Source: Nitrospirota bacterium (lineage in GTDB: Bacteria; Nitrospirota; Nitrospiria; SBBL01; JAADHI01). From it: 37,407 nt of DNA. The stretch covers positions 1 through 37,407 of the forward strand of contig JAJDBT010000071.1 in NCBI GenBank assembly GCA_029261215.1, read 5' to 3'. How positions within the stretch are numbered: the stretch's first letter is position 1; every line of letters begins with the position of its first letter. The notes below the pieces were generated by a model. The model was not told the DNA's origin and did not search any database. It saw nothing but the letters and a program-made list of their open reading frames with translations. Below, in pieces: positions 24,997 through 32,931 of this stretch. A program made the position numbers and the translations under genes.

Positions 24997-25524
24997 TTAC
25001 CTTGAAACACTTCGCCGCTCTGGAATATCACGGACAGAAGCATTCCTGCCTTCGCCACGCGCGATCGCAATTCTTCCGGTCCGAATCAGATTTTTGATAC
25101 CAAGCGGTCTAAGCAGATTAATAATAGCATCGATTCTTTTCACATCCCCGGTAATTTCAATGGTATAGGTATTGGGCGTTGAATCAATAATTCTCGCACG
25201 AAAAATATCAACAATACGCAAGGCCTCTGCACGGTCTTCAGAACGTGTATTGATTTTGATCAAGGCCGTTTCGCGTTCGACGTATTCCTGTTCAGTCAAA
25301 TCGACGACCTTAATTACATCAACGAGCTTATTCAATTGCTTGGTGATTTGCTCAATAATCCGATCATCACCTTCTGTCACAATTGTCATCGTCGAAACAT
25401 CCGGATCAAGTGTGGGGCCCACGGAGAGACTCTCAATATTAAAACCTCTTCCTGAAAAGAGACCTGAAATACGGGAAAGCGCGCCAAACTTATTTTCAAC
25501 CAAAACAGAAACAATATGCTGCAT
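24997..25524 (-). CDS. ilvN: Acetolactate synthase, regulatory (small) subunit
   Basis: The small subunit activates the catalytic subunit IlvB and gives valine feedback control. This 175-residue protein has the N-terminal ACT domain (HIVSVLVENKFGALSRISGLFSGRGFNIESLSVGPT, about residues 2-37 and on) and the second conserved domain from about residue 80 (ALIKINTRSEDRAE, IEITGDVKRIDAIINLLRP). The ATG at 25524 is chosen because family members begin with M-x-HIVSVLVEN; an in-frame TTG at 25548 would add eight residues. It lies between ilvB and ilvC on the minus strand. Confidence 0.96.
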   Translation of the reverse strand: MQHIVSVLVENKFGALSRISGLFSGRGFNIESLSVGPTLDPDVSTMTIVTEGDDRIIEQITKQLNKLVDVIKVVDLTEQEYVERETALIKINTRSEDRAEALRIVDIFRARIIDSTPNTYTIEITGDVKRIDAIINLLRPLGIKNLIRTGRIAIARGEGRNASVRDIPERRSVSR

Positions 25525-25584
25525 ACGATCTCTATTAAACACGGACAAAGATATTCTTTGCCGCGCTCCTCCTCAAATAAAAGG

Positions 25585-27342
25585 TCAAGCGGTCAGAATC
25601 CCGCCGGCTTTTTTTGCCTTCTGAATTTCTGCCGCAGGTCTTGGACCAACCGGATCGGCAAAAACCATCTCGTTAATTGCGGCTCCCGCCGGAACCATGG
25701 GATAACAATTTTCTTCTTCGTCTACCCTGAAGTCGATCAGAACAGGCCCTTTAATACTCAAGGCTTCCTGAAGGACGGGCTCAACTTCCCCAACTTTAGA
25801 GGCAAGAAGACCTGTCAGACCAAAGGCTTCTGCGAGTTTAACAAAATTAGGCTGCTCGCCGATAAAACTCGAAGAATACCGTTTATCATAAAAAAGCTGT
25901 TGCCACTGACGCACCATCCCAAGGTATCGATTATTTATAATCGCAATTTTTATTGGAAGCTTGTATTGGACCGCCGTGGTCAATTCCTGGATATTCATTA
26001 CAATACCGCCATCACCCGCAATACAAAAAACCATTTTTTCCGGAGCTGCCATTTGAGCCCCGATTGCTGCGGGCAAACCATAACCCATCGTCCCCAGACC
26101 TCCCGAAGTGAGGAAGGTTCGTGGACGATCAAATTTGTAGAATTGAGCCGCCCACATTTGATGCTGGCCGACATCCGTTGCGACAATGGCTTCGCCTCGT
26201 GTGGCCTCGTAAATTTTATCAATGACATACTGCGGTTTAATTGTCTCATCACCCTGATCATAGGAGAGGGGGCGTTCCTTTTTCCAAGCTGCAATTTGCT
26301 CGTGCCACGGTTTACATTTTCCTGAAACGCCATTCCCTGAAGCTGAGAGATATTGGTTAAGATCCTTTAAAATCGTCTTGGCTTCTCCGACGATCGGGAT
26401 GTTTGCCGTAATCACCTTGTGAATCGAGGTCGGATCAATATCGATATGAATAATTCTTGCGTTCGGCGCGAAATCCTTCACGCGGCCCGTCACTCGATCG
26501 TCAAAACGTGCCCCCACGGCAATAATCAAATCTGAGTTGTGAATCGCCATATTGGCGCTGTAAGTCCCGTGCATGCCCAACATGCCCAGAAAAAGCGGAT
26601 GAGTTCCAGGAAATCCGCCTAAACCCATCAAGGTGTTTGTTACAGGGATATGGGCCGTCTCTGCCAATTCGCGAAGCTCTTTTGAGGCATCAGACGCCAA
26701 GACGCCGCCACCGGCATAAAGCACAGGCTTTTTCGCTTTTAAAATCTCCTGAACCGCTTGTTTAACCTGCCACTTATTCCCTTTAAAGTTAGGAGAGTAG
26801 CTCCGAATATACACAGACTCTGGGTAATTAAATGCGGCCTTTGCCAAAACAACATCCTTCGGGAGATCAATCAAAACAGGGCCAGGCCGCCCTGAAGTCG
26901 CGATATAAAACGCTTCTTTCACGGCCTGCGCAAGGTCGTTGACATCTTTCACAAGGATATTATATTTCGTGCAGGGACGCGTGATACCCACCATGTCGGC
27001 TTCCTGAAAAGCATCGTTTCCGATCATTTGAGTGGGAACCTGCCCCGTCAGAATAATCATGGGCGTTGAGTCCATTGCCGCATCGGCGATGGCCGTCACG
27101 GTATTGGTCGCGCCCGGCCCTGAAGTCACCAGCACAACCCCGGCTTTTCCTGTCACACGCGCATAACCTTCAGCCATGTGACCGCCGCCCTGCTCATGCC
27201 GACAAAGCACAACATTTATGTCTTTCTGATCATAAAGGACATCAAAAATAGGAAGATTAACCCCGCCCGGATAAGCGAAGAGCGTCTTGACGCCCTCCTT
27301 TTTGAGGCATTCCACTAATATTTGTGATCCTGTCATCTTCAT
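25585..27342 (-). CDS. ilvB: Acetolactate synthase, catalytic (large) subunit
   Basis: IlvB condenses two pyruvates, or pyruvate and 2-oxobutyrate, in the first common step of branched-chain amino acid synthesis. It is a thiamine-diphosphate and FAD enzyme. About 585 residues cover the N-terminal pyrimidine domain (catalytic glutamate in RHEQGGGHMAEGYAR), the central FAD domain (VGARFDDRVTGR, HIDIDP) and the C-terminal cofactor domain (AGDGGIVMNIQELTTA to NNRYLGMVRQWQ), with the family motif SGGLGTMGYGLPAAIGA. An upstream GTG (27396) is open, but GGAG lies about eight bases before the ATG at 27342 and family alignment favours it. It is the first gene of the ilvBNC unit. Confidence 0.97.
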   Translation of the reverse strand: MKMTGSQILVECLKKEGVKTLFAYPGGVNLPIFDVLYDQKDINVVLCRHEQGGGHMAEGYARVTGKAGVVLVTSGPGATNTVTAIADAAMDSTPMIILTGQVPTQMIGNDAFQEADMVGITRPCTKYNILVKDVNDLAQAVKEAFYIATSGRPGPVLIDLPKDVVLAKAAFNYPESVYIRSYSPNFKGNKWQVKQAVQEILKAKKPVLYAGGGVLASDASKELRELAETAHIPVTNTLMGLGGFPGTHPLFLGMLGMHGTYSANMAIHNSDLIIAVGARFDDRVTGRVKDFAPNARIIHIDIDPTSIHKVITANIPIVGEAKTILKDLNQYLSASGNGVSGKCKPWHEQIAAWKKERPLSYDQGDETIKPQYVIDKIYEATRGEAIVATDVGQHQMWAAQFYKFDRPRTFLTSGGLGTMGYGLPAAIGAQMAAPEKMVFCIAGDGGIVMNIQELTTAVQYKLPIKIAIINNRYLGMVRQWQQLFYDKRYSSSFIGEQPNFVKLAEAFGLTGLLASKVGEVEPVLQEALSIKGPVLIDFRVDEEENCYPMVPAGAAINEMVFADPVGPRPAAEIQKAKKAGGILTA

Positions 27343-27419
27343 TGACACATCTCCATTTTCTCGTAAAAGACTCGAAAACCCATCCGACTCAAACACTTGA
27401 AATCTATGCTAAAACGCAT
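27339..27419 (-). CDS. Possible 26-codon upstream ORF overlapping the ilvB start
   Basis: An ATG at 27419 with GTGGA five bases upstream opens a 26-codon frame. Its TGA overlaps the ilvB ATG as ATGA (27339-27342). This layout suggests translational coupling. The peptide holds only single Ile, Leu and Val codons, so it does not look like a classical branched-chain amino acid attenuator. It could be a chance frame. Confidence 0.25.
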   Translation of the reverse strand: MRFSIDFKCLSRMGFRVFYEKMEMCQ

Positions 27420-27457
27420 AAGATTCCACAATATATTTTTTAGATAAAAAGTTATTA

Positions 27458-27487
27458 TTTTTAGCACACCCCTTTATCTGGAGTCAA
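27458..27487 (-). promoter_or_regulatory. Candidate promoter of the ilv cluster
   Basis: On the minus strand TTGACT (27482-27487) is followed after 18 bp by TAAAAA (27458-27463) within a very A/T-rich run. The -35 is good, and the -10 is poor and ambiguous because AATAAT follows closely. The leader to ilvB would be about 110 nt. Confidence 0.3.
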
Positions 27488-27553
27488 CTTGCGAAAATAT
27501 TGTGAACTTGGAGGCTTGAGCATGTACGGTGTCGAGAATACGCTGCCCGACGA

Positions 27554-28828
27554 CTAAAAAACATAACTAAAAGACGCGTTCACGATATGAATCCTGGATT
27601 CAAAAGTGCCAACGACACTGGCATTGCTCACATCCCGATCTTTTTTCTGGGAGAGCAGATATCCCAGAGCCAAGGTAGTTCGTTCTCCATGATGATATTT
27701 CAAGCCAGTGGAATAGATGAACGCATCAGCCCCCGGCAATTCAAAACTAAGTGTATTTTCCGGAACAGGACTTTCATCAAAACCAAAACCAAGCAACCAT
27801 GTAAAATCCTGATTATAAAGATAAGTGAAGCCCAGGCGATAGGTATCCGAATTTTCCCAATTTTTCACAACAGGATTATCAAATATTGCGAGGGCGGGGG
27901 AGCCCGTAGGTAAACCACCAGGGTATTCAACATCAAGTGTACTATACGCACTCCAATAGGTTCGTTCGTAAACAAACTCAAAGACGGCTTTTGGAAGAGT
28001 ATACGCTGCAGCAATCTGCCAGGTTGCCGGAAGTACAACCTCAAGTGAAGCAGGGCCGGAAAAAGAACCGCCACCCAGTCCTGTAGCGGAGAGTGTTGCA
28101 TCTCCCTCAAGATTCGGAGTTATTTTTGAACGATAGAGCGTTGATAAAGTCAGCATTTTCAGTGGTTTATACGATACCGCAAGGTAGTATCCGGAGTTAA
28201 AATCGTCCCCTTTTAAATCTCGCATCAAATCCCTGGGGCCAGAAGCATCAACCGTCGCAGTCCCGTCGCCTTTAATGACTCCTTCACTAAAAATGCCTCT
28301 AATGCCCCATCCAAGCGAAAGGTTTTCATGGACCAGAAAGGCAACTGCAAGATCAAGTTCAATGACTTCTAATGTAAATTCTTTAAAAAATGCCCTCTGA
28401 GGTGATCCATCCCACCTTTTAGAAAGCCCAAAAGGGTAAACAAGCGAAAAACCAAAACGGGCCTTCCCATAATTCGAGGAGATAAAGTGAATATTGGGTA
28501 AAAAAGCATCTTCACTTTTTGAAGTTGTATCGGCACTCACGCCTAAATAAGTGCCTCTAAAATCAACACCTGGCAAATGGATATAGTTTAAACTCGTCTC
28601 AATCGCCGGTCCTTCAGCACTCCAAACTATGTTCGCCGGATTAAAGTAAACCGAATCAGGGCCGGAGGCATTCGCGACATAAGCCCCACCCAACGCTAAA
28701 GAACTAAACGACTGTTCAGGAATTTTATAACCGGCGGCAAAAAGGATTGTTGAAGATATACTGGTAAGCGTTAACACTAAAATCAAGATCAAAAGCATTT
28801 TTTTTAGGAATCGTTCAAATCGCTTCAT
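27554..28828 (-). CDS. FadL/OmpP1/TodX-family outer membrane transporter
   Basis: This 424-residue protein has a cleavable signal (hydrophobic about residues 11-31, ending near ILFAAG) and a mature start GYKIPEQSFSSLALGGAYVANASGPDSVYFNPAN, the hallmark of FadL-like proteins whose N-terminal hatch plugs the barrel. The rest is alternating beta strands with many aromatic residues, ending in SFSYVF with terminal phenylalanine, the usual sign of BAM-inserted barrels. Family members import long-chain fatty acids or aromatic hydrocarbons across the outer membrane. The substrate is unknown. Its ATG overlaps the stop of rluB (ATGA), making it the last gene of a uspA-rluB-fadL unit. Confidence 0.92.
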   Translation of the reverse strand: MKRFERFLKKMLLILILVLTLTSISSTILFAAGYKIPEQSFSSLALGGAYVANASGPDSVYFNPANIVWSAEGPAIETSLNYIHLPGVDFRGTYLGVSADTTSKSEDAFLPNIHFISSNYGKARFGFSLVYPFGLSKRWDGSPQRAFFKEFTLEVIELDLAVAFLVHENLSLGWGIRGIFSEGVIKGDGTATVDASGPRDLMRDLKGDDFNSGYYLAVSYKPLKMLTLSTLYRSKITPNLEGDATLSATGLGGGSFSGPASLEVVLPATWQIAAAYTLPKAVFEFVYERTYWSAYSTLDVEYPGGLPTGSPALAIFDNPVVKNWENSDTYRLGFTYLYNQDFTWLLGFGFDESPVPENTLSFELPGADAFIYSTGLKYHHGERTTLALGYLLSQKKDRDVSNASVVGTFESRIHIVNASFSYVF

Positions 28829-29661
28829 GATTTTCTCCTCTGTTTTGGTGCAGGGGCCGCAGACCTTGTCTTTTTCACACTGGGTTTCGCTAAACGTTTA
28901 ACAGGAGCTTTCTTTAAAACAGGTGGCTCAAAAGGCTCACCTAAGGCAATCGCTTGTAATTTTTTAATTTCATACGAGGTCAAATGCCGGTACTTTCCGA
29001 TGCCCAGTGCTCTTATTTTTAAGAAGGCATAGGCCACGCGCTTCAATTTCACAACAGGATGCCCGACACGCTCCAAAACCCGTCGAATCTCCCGTTTTTT
29101 GCCTTCATGCAAAACCAATTCAACCCATCCGTTTTCTTTCGTCTCGTGAATCTTTCGAATTTTACACGGGGCCGTTTTCCCGGTGGGCAAAGAAATTCCG
29201 CCTCTTGCGATTTTAAGCAAGGTTTCTTCAGATAAATGTCCTCGCACTTTGGCCCAATAGGTCTTTTCAACCTCGTTTTTTGGATGCATTAATGCGTTGG
29301 CTAAATCCCCGTCGTTGGTTAAAAGAAGCAATCCCTCGGTTTCGTAGTCCAAGCGGCCGACCGGCGAAACCCGATCTTTCACATCAGCGATCAAGTCCAT
29401 CACTGTCGGACGCCCTTCGGGATCATGACGGGTCGTAATATAGCGTTTCGGTTTATTGAGTAGAATATACACTTTTCGCGAGGCTTTTTTGAGTCGTTTG
29501 CCATCGACTTTAATGTAGTCCGAGGCCGGATCAACCTTCATCCCCTGCTCCGTCACAACAGCGCCATTTACAATCACCCGCCCTTCGGAAATCATTGTTT
29601 CCGCTTCGCGGCGTGATGCAATCCCCGCCTGGGCAATAACCTTTTGTAATCGGTCTGACAT
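28825..29661 (-). CDS. rluB: Ribosomal large subunit pseudouridine synthase B-like
   Basis: This 278-residue protein has an N-terminal S4 RNA-binding domain (LQKVIAQAGIASRREAETMI, about residues 4-60) and an RsuA/RluB-type catalytic domain with the aspartate motif GRLDYETEGLLLLTNDG. A C-terminal tail of about 40 residues is rich in Lys, Arg, Pro and Ala and is probably disordered. RluB modifies U2605 of 23S rRNA in E. coli; RluE/RluF or RsuA specificity cannot be fully excluded. The start at 29661 is chosen because it overlaps the stop of uspA as TAATG and begins at MSDRLQKV; an open frame extends ten codons further up. Confidence 0.93.
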   Translation of the reverse strand: MSDRLQKVIAQAGIASRREAETMISEGRVIVNGAVVTEQGMKVDPASDYIKVDGKRLKKASRKVYILLNKPKRYITTRHDPEGRPTVMDLIADVKDRVSPVGRLDYETEGLLLLTNDGDLANALMHPKNEVEKTYWAKVRGHLSEETLLKIARGGISLPTGKTAPCKIRKIHETKENGWVELVLHEGKKREIRRVLERVGHPVVKLKRVAYAFLKIRALGIGKYRHLTSYEIKKLQAIALGEPFEPPVLKKAPVKRLAKPSVKKTRSAAPAPKQRRKS

Positions 29662-30119
29662 TATTTTCCTGGAATCGTCAGTACGGGACACTTGGCCAAA
29701 CGCACGACCCTTTCCGCCACGCCGCCCAGCAGAAGATGTTCCATCCCCGTTCTGCCGTGCGTGCCGATGACAATCAAATCCACGCCTTCGTCTTCCGCCT
29801 TCGTGATGATTTCCTTGTAGGCTGAGCCCTGTTCTAAAAACCGATTTGCGGATAAACCCTGATCCACAAGATCATTTTGAAGATTTTCCAATAAAGCCGC
29901 CGCCGTCGCAGAAAGGGCTTGTTCGTGACCCACAACCGTCATACTGTCTGTCACGCTGTAACTGAACGATTCGATGACATGCAAGAGGGACAATGTCGCA
30001 TTGAATTTTTTTGCCAGCACGACGGCGAATTCAACTGCGCGCTCCGAATAATCAGAAAAATCCGTTCCCACCAAAATCCTTTTAAAACCAATTGTTGTCT
30101 TTTTTTCTTTTTCAGGCAT
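29661..30119 (-). CDS. Universal stress protein (UspA family)
   Basis: This single-domain universal stress protein of about 152 residues starts with FKRILVGTDFSDYSERAVEFA and ends with GTHGRTGMEHLLLGGVAERVVRLAKCPVLTI, which contains the G-2x-G-9x-G ATP-binding pattern. It is probably a cytoplasmic homodimer binding ATP. The ATG at 30119 is chosen over the one at 30134 because GGGGAG lies at suitable distance and the predicted promoter would start transcription right at 30134. It is the first gene of an overlapping trio with rluB and the FadL-type gene. The role is general stress tolerance; no more specific claim is possible. Confidence 0.92.
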   Translation of the reverse strand: MPEKEKKTTIGFKRILVGTDFSDYSERAVEFAVVLAKKFNATLSLLHVIESFSYSVTDSMTVVGHEQALSATAAALLENLQNDLVDQGLSANRFLEQGSAYKEIITKAEDEGVDLIVIGTHGRTGMEHLLLGGVAERVVRLAKCPVLTIPGK

Positions 30120-30142
30120 TTCCTCTCCCCACATTTAGGCAC

Positions 30143-30171
30143 ACTTTACTGTAAGCCCTTATTTTAATCAA
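30143..30171 (-). promoter_or_regulatory. Candidate sigma-70 promoter of uspA-rluB-fadL
   Basis: On the minus strand TTGATT (30166-30171) is separated by 17 bp from TAAAGT (30143-30148), each matching consensus at four of six positions. Initiation near 30135 would give a leader of about 15 nt to the preferred uspA start. Confidence 0.4.
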
Positions 30172-30250
30172 GAAAAACACGGGCTTCCGATATGAATATG
30201 GGCTATATTTTCAATACCTTTTTATCCCTGCCCTTCGGCAAGAATACACC

Positions 30251-30279
30251 TTGCTTAACAAAACAGCTTCTCCTACAAT
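30251..30279 (+). promoter_or_regulatory. Candidate sigma-70 promoter of the cytochrome c gene
   Basis: TTGCTT (30251-30256) and TACAAT (30274-30279) are 17 bp apart. The -10 matches at five of six positions. The leader to the ATG at 30328 would be about 40 nt and carries AGGA before the start. Confidence 0.45.
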
Positions 30280-30327
30280 AAAACCAGATCTTTTTAAGAA
30301 CCCATAACAACAATTCAGGAAAAAATC

Positions 30328-30720
30328 ATGCGCTATTTTCACTTCAAGTTCGTATTATTCAGCATCTTCTTTCTCACAATGCTTTCCGCCTGCACAAACC
30401 CGGATGCCCCGGCCTCAAATGCGCCCACACCTCCCGCACCCGCAGCGTTTTCCAGCGGAGAGAAGCTCTTTAACAGTAACTGCGCAGGATGTCATGGCAT
30501 GGGAGCAAAAGGCTCGGATCGTGGGCCGACCTTTATTTCAAAGATTTATGAACCCAGCCACCACGGTGACGGGGCTTTTCATATGGCCGTACAAAAAGGC
30601 GTTCGGGCCCACCACTGGAATTTTGGAAATATGCCAAAAATCAGTGGGGTTTCCAAAGAAGAAGTGGACGAGATTATCGGGTACATTCGCTGGATTCAAA
30701 GAGAAAACGGGATTTCCTAA
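30328..30720 (+). CDS. Monohaem class I cytochrome c lipoprotein
   Basis: This 130-residue exported protein has a signal with the lipobox LSAC (cysteine 22), a Pro/Ala-rich linker (about 26-42) and one c-type haem domain. The haem is bound by CAGCH (52-56) with His56 as proximal ligand; Met102 in FGNMPKISG is the likely distal ligand. The fold should be that of a small soluble electron carrier tethered to a membrane, working in the periplasm. No oxidase or reductase gene is adjacent, so the redox partner is unknown. AGGA lies about seven bases before the ATG. The gene is single and convergent with pafA. Confidence 0.93.
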   Translation: MRYFHFKFVLFSIFFLTMLSACTNPDAPASNAPTPPAPAAFSSGEKLFNSNCAGCHGMGAKGSDRGPTFISKIYEPSHHGDGAFHMAVQKGVRAHHWNFGNMPKISGVSKEEVDEIIGYIRWIQRENGIS

Positions 30721-30784
30721 TCGTTTAACGACAACTAAAATTCGATCTATCGAGATGAAGCCCTGTCAAATGAGCGGGATTATT

Positions 30785-32200
30785 TCATAGAAGATTCACG
30801 GTTTTCAAAAAAACTTTGGCTTCTTTGAGGTAGGTTTGAAATGGGTCAACCATCGAAAGATGCTGCCCTTCGATATACACCGAAGTCCAATTGAACATAT
30901 AGGGGGCGGGATCCTTCATTAATTTCCGAAGCAGCATGGCGCGGCCAGCAGCACGAGTCTCTACCGGCGGCATTTTCATCGCTTGCTGGATAGACTCTAA
31001 AGTGGTTCGGCGACTCATTTTTCCTTCTGCTTCCAGGCCGAAATAGAGCCCGCGCTCAGGATCAAGATTGTGATATTCCAGATCCAGACTTTTTAACCAG
31101 GGATCATCCCAAGTAAGTTTTTCTTCGGCCATAAACCCTTCCAGCAGCCACAGTTTTGAGGCCCAGTCTACCCGACCCACCAGCTTTTCCGAATCCCCTG
31201 TCTCAAGATCATTCAGGGTTTCTTCCCAGGCTTTCAGTGTCCAGTCGATATCATCACTTTGGCCAGACAAGTACTTTTTTCCCGCATCCAGGTAGTCGCG
31301 TTGCACCTCAAGTGCCGTAATCGGCTTGCCATCTTCCAGACAAATTTCCCAACGGCGTTCAGGGTCACGCGAAATCAGCTTAAGGGCATTCACGGGGTCG
31401 AGAATCGCCACATCCGGGGCCACGCCTTCATGAATCAAATCCAGCACCAGCGCAGTCGTTCCAACCTTAAGGGCTGTGGCATATTCGGAAAGATTTGAAT
31501 CCCCCAAAAGCAGATGAATCCGTCGATAGCGGCCGGGGTCGGCCAGGGGTTCGTCACGGGTATTGATGATGGCACGGTTAAACTGTACCCACTGGTAAAA
31601 ATCACTCACGATATGGTCGGTGCGTTGTGAAATCTGAAAAGGAATCTTGGGAAACTCAGGATCGCCCAAAACCATGTAGCCCTCTGGAACAAAGTTGGCG
31701 CCCAGCCGTCCTGCGCCCGTAAACACCTGACGGGTGACCAAAAAAGGCACCAGACGGCCGAGGCCCCGCTCCGTAAAGGGAAAATCGCGGGAGACAAGAT
31801 AGTTTTCATGCGCCCCAAACGTCGCGCCCGTTTCGTAATCAATGTTATTTTTAATAAAACTGGCGTGCTCCGAAAGGCCCATATCCACGAGGGTTTGATG
31901 CAAGAGCACATCCCCCGCCCGGTCAAATGCCACCATTTCAGAAAGGCCTGTACACTCCGGCGTGGCGTATTCAATGTGCCCCATGTCAATGTAAAAACGA
32001 CCGCCGTTTAAAAGAAAACCACCGTTGCCGGGAGGTTCGTCATGCGCGCGATGATGCCGATCAATCAAACCGACTTTGTGTTGTTCAAAAAGATGGTCCC
32101 GCACCTGATGCACCAGCATTTCGGGCGGAATACCGACTTCCGGGTTGTGAATGAGAAGACCATATTCCGTTTCAAGTCCGAAGAGGTGTCCGGGTCTCAT
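30785..32200 (-). CDS. pafA: Pup/UBact--protein ligase PafA
   Basis: PafA joins the C-terminal glutamate of the modifier to lysines of target proteins using ATP. The 471-residue protein has the carboxylate-amine ligase fold shared with Dop and glutamine synthetase: FGLETEYG (Glu10 and Glu12, metal and ATP binding), NGGRFYIDMGHIEYATPE (Asp72, catalytic), INTRDEPLADPGRYRRIHLLLGDSN, and ALKVGTTALVLDLI. It is called PafA rather than Dop because the other paralogue in the operon matches Dop better; assignment by eye is less certain than the fold. The start at 32200 is supported by GGAG six bases upstream and an ATGA overlap with prcA; longer in-frame starts exist. Confidence 0.88.
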   Translation of the reverse strand: MRPGHLFGLETEYGLLIHNPEVGIPPEMLVHQVRDHLFEQHKVGLIDRHHRAHDEPPGNGGFLLNGGRFYIDMGHIEYATPECTGLSEMVAFDRAGDVLLHQTLVDMGLSEHASFIKNNIDYETGATFGAHENYLVSRDFPFTERGLGRLVPFLVTRQVFTGAGRLGANFVPEGYMVLGDPEFPKIPFQISQRTDHIVSDFYQWVQFNRAIINTRDEPLADPGRYRRIHLLLGDSNLSEYATALKVGTTALVLDLIHEGVAPDVAILDPVNALKLISRDPERRWEICLEDGKPITALEVQRDYLDAGKKYLSGQSDDIDWTLKAWEETLNDLETGDSEKLVGRVDWASKLWLLEGFMAEEKLTWDDPWLKSLDLEYHNLDPERGLYFGLEAEGKMSRRTTLESIQQAMKMPPVETRAAGRAMLLRKLMKDPAPYMFNWTSVYIEGQHLSMVDPFQTYLKEAKVFLKTVNLL

Positions 32201-32931
32201 CCATCGCTCCATTTCCCGGTCCATGCCTTGATTTCTGACGCTGTAATCCCCCGGTATTTTGAAGAACCATTCAGTGAAACAGAAAGTAAACCGCCTTCGA
32301 TGGTTCGCTCTTTCAGGGTCTCTTTTAGGTGTGTCTCAACATGCTCTTCTGTGACTTCGCCCAAGGCCCAAAGGGTGAGGGCATCTTCAAAAACAGCAGC
32401 CACCGGGCGTGCGGCCGGATCGTCAAGGGCTTTCATCGCCGCCTCAGCGCGTTCCGTCGCTTCACCAAAAGCTGCGAGCACAACACCCTGATGAGACTCC
32501 TTAAAGACTCCGTCATAATTCAGGGTGTACAGAATAGGCTGATCTGACGATCCCAGCTCCGCAATCAACAAACGGATAATGTAGGGCGCATGACTGATTT
32601 CCTCAAAGGCCTGTTTAACCGCTGGCGCAAGGCCAAACTGGATGAGCCGCCGCGCGGTCACATCTGAGGGGGATCGGTTAAATCCTTCCAGGTGCGCCAT
32701 ATCTAAAATGACGTTCCGAAGACGTTCTACATCGGCAGGGTGTCCCATCGCGCCCAGGGCAATACGGTCATAGATTTCATATAATTTCTGTGTGCCTGCA
32801 CTCACCGAAAGCAGTAAAATCCCTTCCAGACAAGGCAGCGCAATCACAGGACTTGCGGCTTTGAGCTGCTCTTCAAGATATTCGCGTCGATTGGAAACCG
32901 CCTCGACCCAGCGGTACGGTTCATCAAACAT
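32197..32931 (-). CDS. prcA: Proteasome subunit alpha
   Basis: PrcA forms the outer heptameric rings that gate the 20S proteasome. The 244-residue protein has the N-terminal helix region (FDEPYRWVEAVSNRREYLEEQLKAASPVIAL) followed by the Ntn-hydrolase sandwich (LYEIYDRIALGAMGHPADVERLRN, PILYTLNYDGVF), as in mycobacterial PrcA. It has no catalytic threonine, as expected. The start at 32931 aligns with the Mycobacterium N-terminus and overlaps the end of prcB by 8 bases; a start at 32955 would add eight residues. It overlaps pafA by four bases at the other end. Confidence 0.9.
   Translation of the reverse strand: MFDEPYRWVEAVSNRREYLEEQLKAASPVIALPCLEGILLLSVSAGTQKLYEIYDRIALGAMGHPADVERLRNVILDMAHLEGFNRSPSDVTARRLIQFGLAPAVKQAFEEISHAPYIIRLLIAELGSSDQPILYTLNYDGVFKESHQGVVLAAFGEATERAEAAMKALDDPAARPVAAVFEDALTLWALGEVTEEHVETHLKETLKERTIEGGLLSVSLNGSSKYRGITASEIKAWTGKWSDG

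Noticed and set aside
25516-26325. 269-codon plus-strand frame opposite ilvB
   Set aside because: It is antisense to a full-length acetolactate synthase with all motifs, and its translation has no recognisable domain or ribosome-binding site.
27343-27553. T-box or branched-chain amino acid attenuator before ilvB
   Set aside because: No T-box sequence, no run of Leu, Ile or Val codons, and no terminator hairpin with a T run could be found.
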